From: Clostridium pasteurianum DSM 525 = ATCC 6013
GTDB taxonomy: Bacteria > Bacillota > Clostridia > Clostridiales > Clostridiaceae
Assembly (NCBI RefSeq): GCF_000807255.1
Contig: NZ_CP009268.1
Span: forward strand, 248,001 to 312,000
DNA length: 64,000 bases
Direction of reading: 5' to 3'
The translations under genes were made by a program, and so were the position numbers. Positions 48,755 through 57,104 of this stretch are shown one piece after another. Under the pieces are notes generated by a model. The model saw only the letters and a program-made list of their open reading frames with translations. It was not told the DNA's origin and ran no database searches. Each line of letters opens with the position of its first letter. Position 1 is the first letter of the stretch.

Positions 48755-49725
48755 AAACTATAAATATAAAAGAAGCTATAGGTCTTCCTATAGGACATGA
48801 TATTACTCAGATTATTCCAGGAGAGTTTAAGGGAGTAGCTTTTAAAAGAGGGCATATAATAGAAGAAAAGGATATAGATAAGTTAAAATCCTTAGGTAAA
48901 GAACATATTTATATAGAAGATATACCTGATGAATTCATCCATGAAGATGACTGTGCTGTAAGAATTGCCAAGGCTATTTGCAATAATAGTGATTATGATA
49001 TAAGTGGCGTATCAGAAGGAAAAATAAATATATACTCAAAAATTGATGGAGTTTTTAGAGTAAATGAAAAAAGACTTTATGAGCTTAACGAAATAGAGCA
49101 CATTACTATAGCAACTATTGTCAATAATGCAGTGGTATCAGAAGGGCAGAAAATTATATCGGAGAGAATAGTACCTTTATATACTAAGAGAGAAAATATT
49201 GAAAAGCTTGAAAGACTATGTAGTTATGAAGAAATATTTAAAGTTATTCCTTTTGTGAAACAAAATATATATTTAATAATTACAGGTACTGAAATATTTA
49301 ATGGTACTATTAAAGATAAATTTTATGATACACTAAGACCTAAGTTTGAATATTATGGCTGTAATATTATAAAAACAGTAAAACTTCCAGATGATAAGCA
49401 GAGAATAAAAGAGGAAATAAGAAAAGCTATCAACATGGGAGTCGATATGGTGGTCTGTACTGGAGGGATGTCCGTAGATGAGGATGATTTAACTCCAATA
49501 GCTATAAAGGAAGAGATAGAGGAACTAATTGTTCATGGGGTGCCAGTACAGCCTGGGAATATGTTTTTGCTTGGATATGAAAATCATATACCAGTTATGG
49601 GAATTCCTACAGCGGCAATTTTTAATGATAAAACTGTATTTGATATGGTTTTACCACTTATAGTATGTAAAGAGAAATTAAATAGGGATTTTTTCTTAAA
49701 GTTAGCTGTAGGTGGATTGTTGTAA
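48751..49725 (+). CDS. Molybdopterin-binding (MoeA/MoaB-like) protein
   Basis: A 324-residue protein with a C-terminal MoCF-biosynthesis domain ('YLIITGTEIFNGTIKDKF', 'MVVCTGGMSVDEDDLTPIA', 'VQPGNMFLLGYENHIPVMGIP'). The N-terminal part is a MoeA-like extension, although the protein is shorter than MoeA. Such proteins commonly accompany xdhC in clostridial molybdenum-hydroxylase loci and may act in cofactor maturation. ATGA overlap with xdhC shows translational coupling. It is the last gene of the sigma-54 operon. Confidence 0.82.
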   Translation: MKTINIKEAIGLPIGHDITQIIPGEFKGVAFKRGHIIEEKDIDKLKSLGKEHIYIEDIPDEFIHEDDCAVRIAKAICNNSDYDISGVSEGKINIYSKIDGVFRVNEKRLYELNEIEHITIATIVNNAVVSEGQKIISERIVPLYTKRENIEKLERLCSYEEIFKVIPFVKQNIYLIITGTEIFNGTIKDKFYDTLRPKFEYYGCNIIKTVKLPDDKQRIKEEIRKAINMGVDMVVCTGGMSVDEDDLTPIAIKEEIEELIVHGVPVQPGNMFLLGYENHIPVMGIPTAAIFNDKTVFDMVLPLIVCKEKLNRDFFLKLAVGGLL

Positions 49726-49730
49726 TTTAT

Positions 49731-49775
49731 AAGCTGTTTGGAAATGAAAAACTTTCTTAGGCAGCTTTGTTTTAG
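49731..49775 (+). terminator. Terminator of the ABC-xdhC operon
   Basis: AAGCTG pairs with CAGCTT around a folded loop, followed by TGTTTTAGTTT. Confidence 0.45.
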
Positions 49776-49836
49776 TTTATGAAGGTATTAGAGCAGGGAC
49801 AATTAGTTTATAAATCCCTGCTGATGAAAAGATTAA

Positions 49837-50724
49837 TCAATAAAAGTACTCTATAAAATGAGATGCAGCTGTAGATAAATATCGATTTTTCATCCAGATT
49901 AAAGCTGATTTAGCTTCCATAGATGGATTTGTAATCTCTTTAATTTCAAGATTTGTATTGTACATAAGTGTAGAAGAAGTTCTTGGTACTAATGCTATGC
50001 CAATACCAGCATTTGCCCAAGTTAATGATGATATAATATCATCATTTTTACATATTATATTGGGAGATAAACCTAATTTATTGAAAGCTTCTGTTATTAC
50101 ATTTTCAAATCTTCTATGAATTATAAGGGGTTTATTTTCCAGTTCTTTTATTGATATTTTATCTTTGTCTATATTTCCATATAATTCTGATTTTGCTACA
50201 GTTACCATAATATCATGAGTATGATTTTTTAATTCACTGTTTTTTATATATAATGAATTATAGACTTTAGTATTGAAGGGAGTACGTACAAAGCCTAGCT
50301 CTATAATTCCATTATTTAAAAGCTCCATTATTCTAGTACTGCTTCCATCCCACATCTGAAAGTTTATATTAGGATATTTTTGATGAAATTCATATATTTT
50401 TTTGGGTAACACAGTAATGGCAGAAGAGCCTACAGTACCAATATTAAGGGTGCCTTCTAATCCTTTATTTAAATCTTTTAATTCCTTTTCAGTAGCATTA
50501 ACTAATTCAATTATTTGTTCGGATTTATTTCTAAGTATGATTCCAGCTTCTGTTAATTCTATATTTCTACTATTTCGTATAAATAATTTAACTCCAAGTT
50601 CAGTTTCCAAAGCTTTTAGTTGCTGACTAAGAGGGGGCTGGGAAATATTTAACTTTTTAGCTGCAGCAGTTATTTGCCCTTCCTCTGCAACGGCAAGAAA
50701 ATATCTAATTTGTCTAATATCCAT
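49837..50724 (-). CDS. LysR-type transcriptional regulator
   Basis: A 295-residue LysR protein. The N-terminal winged helix-turn-helix is standard ('DIRQIRYFLAVAEEGQITAA', 'LNISQPPLSQQLKALE'); the C-terminal domain (about 90-295) binds an effector. It is divergent from the MFS gene at 50935, and its coding start lies 18 nt from a 69-nt block that recurs twice downstream in the island, so it probably regulates all three units and itself. AAGGAG precedes the ATG. The inducer is inferred to be nicotinate or a pathway intermediate. Confidence 0.88.
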   Translation of the reverse strand: MDIRQIRYFLAVAEEGQITAAAKKLNISQPPLSQQLKALETELGVKLFIRNSRNIELTEAGIILRNKSEQIIELVNATEKELKDLNKGLEGTLNIGTVGSSAITVLPKKIYEFHQKYPNINFQMWDGSSTRIMELLNNGIIELGFVRTPFNTKVYNSLYIKNSELKNHTHDIMVTVAKSELYGNIDKDKISIKELENKPLIIHRRFENVITEAFNKLGLSPNIICKNDDIISSLTWANAGIGIALVPRTSSTLMYNTNLEIKEITNPSMEAKSALIWMKNRYLSTAASHFIEYFY

Positions 50725-50741
50725 TTTACAATCTCCTTTAT

Positions 50742-50810
50742 ATCCATATGTTTTGCATATGAATTGATATATATTAAATATTTTTCATATGAATATGTTT
50801 TTGTTATAAT
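50742..50810 (+). promoter_or_regulatory. LysR-type operator/promoter block, copy 1
   Basis: ATCCATATG-TTTTG-CATATG dyad, then AAATATTTTT, a second ATATGAATATG element, and TATAAT (50805-50810). The same elements recur at the same spacing at 59608 and 62663. It lies between lysR and the first MFS gene. Confidence 0.75.
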
Positions 50811-50934
50811 AATAAGAAAAAAATAGATTTTTGGCAATAAAAATTATTGAAAATTATTAAAATGTAGATTTTTATATTTATTTTATAATAATTTATCAAT
50901 GAAGACATAATAAATATAACAAAAGGAGAGAAAA

Positions 50935-52143
50935 ATGAATCGATATATTAAATTATTGACATCAGGACATTTAATTACAGATATCTATCAAGGGGCATTA
51001 CCTGCTATGCTGCCATTTCTTATTACAGAAAAACATCTCAGCTATGCAGCGGCTGCATTTTTGATTTTTGCAGCTAATCTCAGTTCTTCTATAGTTCAGC
51101 CTATATTTGGACTTTATTCGGATAAGATTTCAGCACCTTGGACATTGCCGTTAGGAGTTTTTCTTGGAGGACTTGGAATAGGTGTAGCAGGAATTAGTTC
51201 TAACTATTGGGTTATGGCTGCTGCAGTGGCTGTGAGTGGTATTGGAATAGCCGCCTTTCATCCAGAAGGAGCACGTTTGGCAAATAAATTTGCCGATAAA
51301 AATAAAGCCACTAGTGTGAGCACATTTTCAGCAGGTGGAAATGTAGGCTTTGCCGTAGGGCCAATAATAACAACAGAAGTATTGCTATTATTTGGACTAA
51401 AAGGAACAATCATTCTTTGTTTGCCAGCAATGATAATGAGTTTAATCTTATTGTTACAATTAAATACTTTTTATGCCAAATTACAAAGTATTAATGAGGA
51501 AAAGGCATTAAATGGAATTAGTAATACTGCTGATGAATGGAAGCCTTTTGTAAATTTAACTGCAACACTTCTTTGTCGTGCTATAGTATTCTTTGGACTT
51601 AATACATTCCTGCCTCTATATTGGATACATGTATTTAATCAATCAGAGAGGTCTGGAAGTATAGCATTATCAATATTGATTATTTCAGGAGTTGTTGGAA
51701 ATCTTATTGCAGGACGTCTATCGGATAAAATAGGAAATAAAAAAGTAATAATAGGTGGATATTCTGCTCTTATACCACTTTTATTTATATTTATAAATGT
51801 TCATAATATTACTATTGCTACAGGGTTATTAATACCTATAGGTTTTGCACTTTATACTCCTTTTAGTCCAATGGTAGTACTTGGACAAAAATACTTGCCA
51901 AATCATATGGGATTGGCCTCTGGAGTTACTTTAGGTCTGGCAGTTACTATGGGAGGAATAGTTTCACCACTGCTTGGATGGATATCAGATAATCATGGAA
52001 TACATGCAGCGGTATCCAGTTTAACTATTATACCTATTGTTGCGGTGCTTTTAGCATCTATGCTGACTAAACCAAAGGTAGATTTAGTTAAAGAAAAAAC
52101 GAGAAACATAAAAGATGTTGTATCTATAGATAGTGATGTTTAA
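50935..52143 (+). CDS. MFS transporter, fosmidomycin-resistance-like (Fsr) subfamily
   Basis: A 402-residue protein with about twelve membrane helices. 'GHLITDIYQGALPAMLPFLI' at the N-terminus and 'AAFHPEGARLANKF' after helix 4 mark the Fsr-type MFS group. It may export or import an acid; the substrate is not readable from sequence. AAGGAGAG precedes the ATG. It is driven from operator copy 1 and followed by the Hgd-like gene, so a part in nicotinate handling is plausible. Confidence 0.78.
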   Translation: MNRYIKLLTSGHLITDIYQGALPAMLPFLITEKHLSYAAAAFLIFAANLSSSIVQPIFGLYSDKISAPWTLPLGVFLGGLGIGVAGISSNYWVMAAAVAVSGIGIAAFHPEGARLANKFADKNKATSVSTFSAGGNVGFAVGPIITTEVLLLFGLKGTIILCLPAMIMSLILLLQLNTFYAKLQSINEEKALNGISNTADEWKPFVNLTATLLCRAIVFFGLNTFLPLYWIHVFNQSERSGSIALSILIISGVVGNLIAGRLSDKIGNKKVIIGGYSALIPLLFIFINVHNITIATGLLIPIGFALYTPFSPMVVLGQKYLPNHMGLASGVTLGLAVTMGGIVSPLLGWISDNHGIHAAVSSLTIIPIVAVLLASMLTKPKVDLVKEKTRNIKDVVSIDSDV

Positions 52144-52317
52144 TATTTAAAGAGTTGATATTATACAAATTTAAATCATAATTATTCTATATTAATATAG
52201 TGTGAAGAATTTTTAGTGGATTAATATATTTAGAGTAAAAATATGAATTTTTATATAGGAAAATAAAGATTAGAAATTAATGAGTTATTTATATAGAAGA
52301 TATTTGGAGGTATACAA

Positions 52318-53187
52318 ATGAGAATAGGTTTTATCGGATTAGGTGTTATGGGAAAAAATATGGCTAATAATATATTAAAAAAAGGCTATGAACTTAAGGT
52401 TTATGATTTGTCAGAAAATGTTGTTAAGGAATTTAAGGAAAAAGGAGCTCTAGTTGGAGAGAGTCCTGCTGAAGTGGCCAAGGGAGCAGATATAGTAATG
52501 ACTTCTCTTCCAAACTCTGAAATAGTTAAAAGTGTTATTTTAGGTGAAAAGGGTATTTTGGAGAGTGCTTCAGCTGGAACTGTAATAATAGATTTAAGCA
52601 GTATTACGCCTAAAACTATTCAACATATAGCTAAGGAAGCTGAGAAGAAAGGCGTAGAAGTAATAGATGCTCCCGTTAGTGGTGGTTCCACTGGTGCTGA
52701 AAAAGGTACACTGACTATTATGGCTGGAGGTAAGGAAGAAGTATTTAATGACGTAAAAAAAGTTTTGAAAAGTATAGGGGAAAAAATTTATTATGTAGGC
52801 AGTGTAGGGGCAGGTGATACAGTAAAGCTTGTAAATAATCTTTTACTTGGTGCAAATATGGCAGCAGTATCAGAAGCACTTACTTTGGGAATGAAAGCTG
52901 GTTTGGATACAGATATTTTATTTGAAATCATCAGTAAAAGCTCAGGTAATTCCTATGCTTTAACCTCTAAATATGAAAGGTTTATAAAAGAAAAAAATTT
53001 TAAACCTGGATTTATGATAGATCTCCAATATAAAGATTTACAACTTGCAGTAGATACAGCAAAGGATTTAAAAATGCCACTGATTATAGGAAATTTAACT
53101 CAGCAGATGTATCAAATGGCTAGAAGTGAAGGAATGGGTAAAGAAGATATTTCAGCAATGATGAAGCTTTATGAGAAGTGGTTGTAG
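52318..53187 (+). CDS. hgd: 2-(hydroxymethyl)glutarate dehydrogenase-like enzyme
   Basis: A 289-residue beta-hydroxyacid dehydrogenase of the 3-hydroxyisobutyrate family. The NAD(P) loop 'GFIGLGVMG' opens it; 'IDAPVSGGSTGAEKGTL' binds substrate; the catalytic Lys lies in 'GAGDTVKLVNNLLLG' near residue 165-178. Compared from memory with Hgd of Eubacterium barkeri, long stretches agree, including NNLLLG.NMA and IIGKSSG-like segments. That enzyme reduces 2-formylglutarate in nicotinate fermentation. Tartronate-semialdehyde reductase is an alternative by fold, but the context favours Hgd. TTGGAGG precedes the ATG. Confidence 0.72.
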   Translation: MRIGFIGLGVMGKNMANNILKKGYELKVYDLSENVVKEFKEKGALVGESPAEVAKGADIVMTSLPNSEIVKSVILGEKGILESASAGTVIIDLSSITPKTIQHIAKEAEKKGVEVIDAPVSGGSTGAEKGTLTIMAGGKEEVFNDVKKVLKSIGEKIYYVGSVGAGDTVKLVNNLLLGANMAAVSEALTLGMKAGLDTDILFEIISKSSGNSYALTSKYERFIKEKNFKPGFMIDLQYKDLQLAVDTAKDLKMPLIIGNLTQQMYQMARSEGMGKEDISAMMKLYEKWL

Positions 53188-53332
53188 ATTTAAAAATCGA
53201 TATTACAATAAATCGACAAAAATATTTACAATTTGACAAATGATATATAATATAGTAATTAATTTCGTATAACTAGCTTTATTTTAAAGATTAAAATGAT
53301 TAGCATTAGTAAAGCAAGGGGGGATGAGCAAA

Positions 53333-54250
53333 ATGAATTCATTTCAATATTATAGTCCAAAGAGTGTCAGAGAAACTCTTAATATATTAGACAGATGCGG
53401 TGAGAATACATATATTTTGGCAGGTGGTACTGACTTCATTGTTAAAATGAGAAAAAAAATAGTAGAACCTAAAAATGTAGTGAATTTAAAAAAAGTTGAA
53501 GAACTTAGTTATATAGAAGAAAAAGATAATATTATTAAAATAGGTTCTATGACAACTCATTCCCAGATAGAACAAAATAAAATAATTAATAAAAAAGCTA
53601 CAATTTTGGCTGAAGCGTGCAGAGATGTTGGTTCTACTCAAATAAGAAATTTAGGGACTATAGGTGGAAATATTATGAATTCATCCGCAGCTGCAGATTC
53701 TGTGGCTGCACTAGTTGCATTAGATTCTAGCTGTGTTATTGTTGGATCTGAAGGAGAAAGACTAGTAAATATAAATGATCTTTATGGAAAGAATGGTAAT
53801 GCAGTTATAAATAAAGGCGAAATTTTAAAAGAAATATTCTTTAAAACACCAAATAGTAATATTGTATCTGGATTTAAAAAATTAGGAAGAAGAAGTGCTT
53901 TAGCTATAGTTGTAGTAAGCATCGGTATAATTATTGAAAAAATGCCAGAAGAAAATATATGTAAAAATATTAGAATTTCTCTTGGGGCAATTTCAAGAAA
54001 TCCATGTAGAGCCAAAGCGGCTGAGGATATTTTAATAGGTAAAGAAATAAATGTAGATAATATTGAAAAATGTTTGGACAAAATTTCAGAATTTACAGTT
54101 AGTAATCTTGAAAAATCACCTTTTAGAAATTTAATTTCACATAAAAGATATGCAGTAAAGGGAATTGGATTAGAAGTATTTGAAAGAATTTGTTCAGAGA
54201 TAAAGTCAGTAAGGAGGCATAATTATGGGAAAAGTGAAAGTGTTCTTTAA
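53333..54250 (+). CDS. Molybdenum hydroxylase FAD subunit (nicotinate/xanthine dehydrogenase type)
   Basis: A 305-residue FAD-binding protein of the CoxM/XdhB type. The FAD loops 'YILAGGTDFIVKMR' (near residue 25-38) and 'IRNLGTIGGNIMNSS' (near 105) are intact, and the C-terminal CODH_FAD domain ends the protein. ATG 53333 is chosen because the GGGGGG site lies 9 nt before it; the in-frame ATG at 53324 directly abuts that site. It overlaps the next gene by 26 nt, so the three subunits are translated together. It corresponds to NdhF in the barkeri pathway. Confidence 0.88.
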   Translation: MNSFQYYSPKSVRETLNILDRCGENTYILAGGTDFIVKMRKKIVEPKNVVNLKKVEELSYIEEKDNIIKIGSMTTHSQIEQNKIINKKATILAEACRDVGSTQIRNLGTIGGNIMNSSAAADSVAALVALDSSCVIVGSEGERLVNINDLYGKNGNAVINKGEILKEIFFKTPNSNIVSGFKKLGRRSALAIVVVSIGIIIEKMPEENICKNIRISLGAISRNPCRAKAAEDILIGKEINVDNIEKCLDKISEFTVSNLEKSPFRNLISHKRYAVKGIGLEVFERICSEIKSVRRHNYGKSESVL

Positions 54251-54710
54251 GCTGAATGGGGAAGATGTTTCATCAGAAATTGATCCTAGTAAGAGATTGC
54301 TAGATGTTATAAGAGAAGACTTTGGGCTTACCAGTGTGAAGGAAGGATGTTCTGAAGGTGAGTGTGGAGCATGTACTGTCATACTAAATGGAGAAGCAGT
54401 TACATCTTGCTGTATATTAGGGGCTCAGGTTGATGGATGTTCAGTAACTACTGTAGAGGGGCTTGAAAAAAATGGAGAACTAGATATACTTCAGCAAGCA
54501 TTTTTAGATGCAGGTGCTGTTCAATGTGGCTTTTGCACTCCGGGAATGATACTTTCTGCCAAGGCTTTGTTAATGAAAAATCCAAATCCTACTTTAGAAG
54601 AAATAAAAACAGCTATATCAGGTAATTTATGCAGATGTACAGGATATAAGAAGATTATAGATGGAGTACAGTTGGCGGTAGAGAGAAGTAATGGTGATAT
54701 AAATGAATGA
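54225..54710 (+). CDS. Molybdenum hydroxylase 2x[2Fe-2S] subunit
   Basis: A 161-residue iron-sulfur subunit. The plant-type cluster is held by 'CSEGECGACTVILNG...C' and the second cluster by 'CGFCTPGM' and 'CRCTGYKKI' in the helical C-terminal half. It passes electrons from the molybdenum site to FAD. AAGGAGG precedes the ATG, and the gene overlaps both neighbours. It corresponds to NdhS in nicotinate dehydrogenase. Confidence 0.92.
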   Translation: MGKVKVFFKLNGEDVSSEIDPSKRLLDVIREDFGLTSVKEGCSEGECGACTVILNGEAVTSCCILGAQVDGCSVTTVEGLEKNGELDILQQAFLDAGAVQCGFCTPGMILSAKALLMKNPNPTLEEIKTAISGNLCRCTGYKKIIDGVQLAVERSNGDINE

Positions 54711-56967
54711 TTTCAATGTTATTGGTAAAAGTGTTCAAAAAAAGGATGGAATTCCTAAAGTTACTGGAAAAGCCCTTTTTGCAAGAGATATAAAGTTTGA
54801 GAGTATGCTTTATGCTAAAGTTTTGAGAAGTAAAGTTGCTCATGCCCTATTGAAGAGAGTTGATACCAGCAAAGCAGAAAAATTACCAGGTGTAGCTGCA
54901 GTACTCACAAGCAAGGATATACCAGGCAGTAATAGGATTGGAATAATTATGAAGGATGAACCGGTATTAGTAGATGATAAAATCAGAAGATACGGAGATG
55001 CTCTAGCCGTAGTTGCGGCAGAAACAGAAGAAATTGCAGAAGAGGCACTGAATTTAATTGAAGTTGAGTATGATGAGCTGCCTTTAGTTACCAATGTATA
55101 TGAAGCTTTAAAGGAAGATTCTCCTAAAGTACATGGTGATACAAATCTACTTACAACTAGGACTCTCATAAAGGGAGATGTAGATGAGGCTTTTAAAAAA
55201 TGTGATGTAATAGTAGAAAAAATCTATAAAACAAATTATTATGCTCATATGTTCATAGAGCCAGAAGCTGGAGTATCAAAATATGAAAATGGATTACTTA
55301 CTATTTGGGCATCTACGCAGAATCCTCATTTTGATAGGGGAGAGGTTGCAAGAGTATTAGGACTTCCTCAAAGTAAAGTAAGAGTTGTACAGGCTGAAAC
55401 TGGCGGGGGATTTGGAGGTAAGCTTGATATTTCTACTCAATGTTTTCTTGGCCTTCTTACCTATCATACAAAGAAACCTGTAAAACTAGCTTATACCAGA
55501 GAGGAATCCATGGAAGTTTCTTCAAAAAGACATCCTCATATTATGAAATACAAAACTGGAGCAGATAAAAATGGAAAATTGATTGCCATGGAGGCAGAAT
55601 TCATTGAGGACTCTGGGGCATATGCATCTTATGCACCAGCAGTAATTACAAGGGCAGTTGTTCATTCCACAGGTCCCTATGAAATACCTAATGTAAGAGT
55701 GAGGGCCAGCATGGTTTATACAAATAATCCAATGGCAGGGGCTTTCAGAGGCTTTGGAGTACCACAGGTGTCAATTGCCCATGAACAGCAGATGGATATG
55801 TTGGCAGAAAAATTAAATATGATCCCCTATGATATAAGAATTATAAATGCACTTAGAGTAGGATCTTATACCTGTACTATGCAAAAATTGGAGGATAGTA
55901 TTGGTGTTGTTGAGACTTTGGAAAAGGCAAGAGAAAAAGCAGAAGAGGTCATATTAAATAGTACCTGTGAGTTAAGCAGCAGGAAGAGAAGAGGTGTGGG
56001 AATAGGTTGTATGTGGTATGGCATAGGAAATACAGGCCTTCCAAACCCTGCATCAGCATTTTTAGAAATGCATAAAGATGGATCAGTAACAGTTATGGCA
56101 GGATGTGCAGATATAGGTCAGGGATCAAACACAGTAATGTGCCAAATAGTAGCGGAAACTTTGGGGGTCAATTATGAAGAAGTAAATATTATATCAGCGG
56201 ACACAGGTTCTACTCCTGATGGAGGGGCAACTTCAGCCAGCAGGCAGACTTACATATCGGGAAATGCTTGTAAAAAGGCAGCTGAAATGGCTAAGGAAAG
56301 CTTGATGCAGGTGGCTGAGGAATTATTAAATTCTCCGAAAGAAGATATTATATTAAAAAATAAGAGAGCCTATGTAAAAGGTCATGAAGATAACAACGTA
56401 AGTCTTCAGGAAATTTTAAGTAGATGTGCAGCTAAGGGTATTATGATAGTTGGTTCAGGCTATTTTAATCCTAATACAACAGGCCTTGATCCACATACTA
56501 TGCAGGGTGTTCCATTTGCTACTTATGCTTTTGCTACACATTTTATAGAAGTTGAAGTTGATATCTATACTGGAGAAGTTAAAGTATTAAAGGTTATTGC
56601 AGCTCATGATGTAGGTAAGGCAATCAATAGGAAAATGGTAGAAGGTCAAATAGAAGGTGGCTGTTTAATGGGAATGGGGCTTGGAATTCTTGAAAATCTG
56701 CAGGTAGAAAATGCAAAGATGAAAACATTGAATTTTTCAAATTATTTAATTTACACTGCAAAGGATATACCAGAAATATATCCTATAATTGTAGAAAGTG
56801 AAGAATCAACTGGCCCTTTTGGGGCAAAAGGTGTAGGTGAGCCCGCATTAATTCCTGTAGCACCAGCTATTCTTAATGCTGTACATAATGCTATTGGAGT
56901 TAGATTTACAGAAATACCATTAACTCTTGAAAAGGTAGTGGAGGGATTAAATAACAAGTTTAATTAA
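54703..56967 (+). CDS. Molybdenum hydroxylase catalytic subunit
   Basis: A 754-residue molybdopterin subunit of the xanthine dehydrogenase family. The N-terminal a/b hammerhead (1-120) is followed by the cofactor-binding domain with 'ETGGGFGGKLD', 'AGAFRGFGVPQ' and 'GADIGQGS'-type loops, and the base-catalyst Glu in 'GAKGVGEPALIP' near residue 705. The context predicts nicotinate 6-hydroxylation. In Eubacterium barkeri this subunit is split into NdhL and NdhM; here it is one chain. A purine substrate cannot be excluded. Confidence 0.85.
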   Translation: MNDFNVIGKSVQKKDGIPKVTGKALFARDIKFESMLYAKVLRSKVAHALLKRVDTSKAEKLPGVAAVLTSKDIPGSNRIGIIMKDEPVLVDDKIRRYGDALAVVAAETEEIAEEALNLIEVEYDELPLVTNVYEALKEDSPKVHGDTNLLTTRTLIKGDVDEAFKKCDVIVEKIYKTNYYAHMFIEPEAGVSKYENGLLTIWASTQNPHFDRGEVARVLGLPQSKVRVVQAETGGGFGGKLDISTQCFLGLLTYHTKKPVKLAYTREESMEVSSKRHPHIMKYKTGADKNGKLIAMEAEFIEDSGAYASYAPAVITRAVVHSTGPYEIPNVRVRASMVYTNNPMAGAFRGFGVPQVSIAHEQQMDMLAEKLNMIPYDIRIINALRVGSYTCTMQKLEDSIGVVETLEKAREKAEEVILNSTCELSSRKRRGVGIGCMWYGIGNTGLPNPASAFLEMHKDGSVTVMAGCADIGQGSNTVMCQIVAETLGVNYEEVNIISADTGSTPDGGATSASRQTYISGNACKKAAEMAKESLMQVAEELLNSPKEDIILKNKRAYVKGHEDNNVSLQEILSRCAAKGIMIVGSGYFNPNTTGLDPHTMQGVPFATYAFATHFIEVEVDIYTGEVKVLKVIAAHDVGKAINRKMVEGQIEGGCLMGMGLGILENLQVENAKMKTLNFSNYLIYTAKDIPEIYPIIVESEESTGPFGAKGVGEPALIPVAPAILNAVHNAIGVRFTEIPLTLEKVVEGLNNKFN

Positions 56968-57008
56968 AAATAAACTATTTTGAGAAGCTAATACTTTATA
57001 TTATAGGG

Positions 57009-57048
57009 GTACTTCTGTGAATAATTTATGTAAATTTGGTAGAAGTAC
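57009..57048 (+). other. Intercistronic hairpin before hnr
   Basis: GTACTTCT (57009-57016) pairs exactly with AGAAGTAC (57041-57048). No T-run follows, so it may stabilise or process the mRNA instead of ending it. Confidence 0.35.
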
Positions 57049-57104
57049 AAATTTTCACTAGTACTAAGTAAGGTTCATTGATAATTATTGAGGAGGTATT
57101 TTAA

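Noticed and set aside
50935-52143. Calling the first MFS protein a drug efflux pump
   Set aside because: Its Fsr-like fold alone does not show drug export, and the regulatory context points to a catabolic role.
52220-52270. A stretch before hgd resembling the LysR block (GGATTAATATA ... ATATGAAT)
   Set aside because: Element spacing is 3 nt shorter than in the three true copies and there is no matching dyad or TATAAT, so it may be chance in AT-rich DNA.
53221-53261. TTGACA at 53233 as promoter of the molybdenum hydroxylase operon
   Set aside because: The only box at 17-nt spacing is TAATTA; better -10 boxes are too close, so the promoter is not supported.
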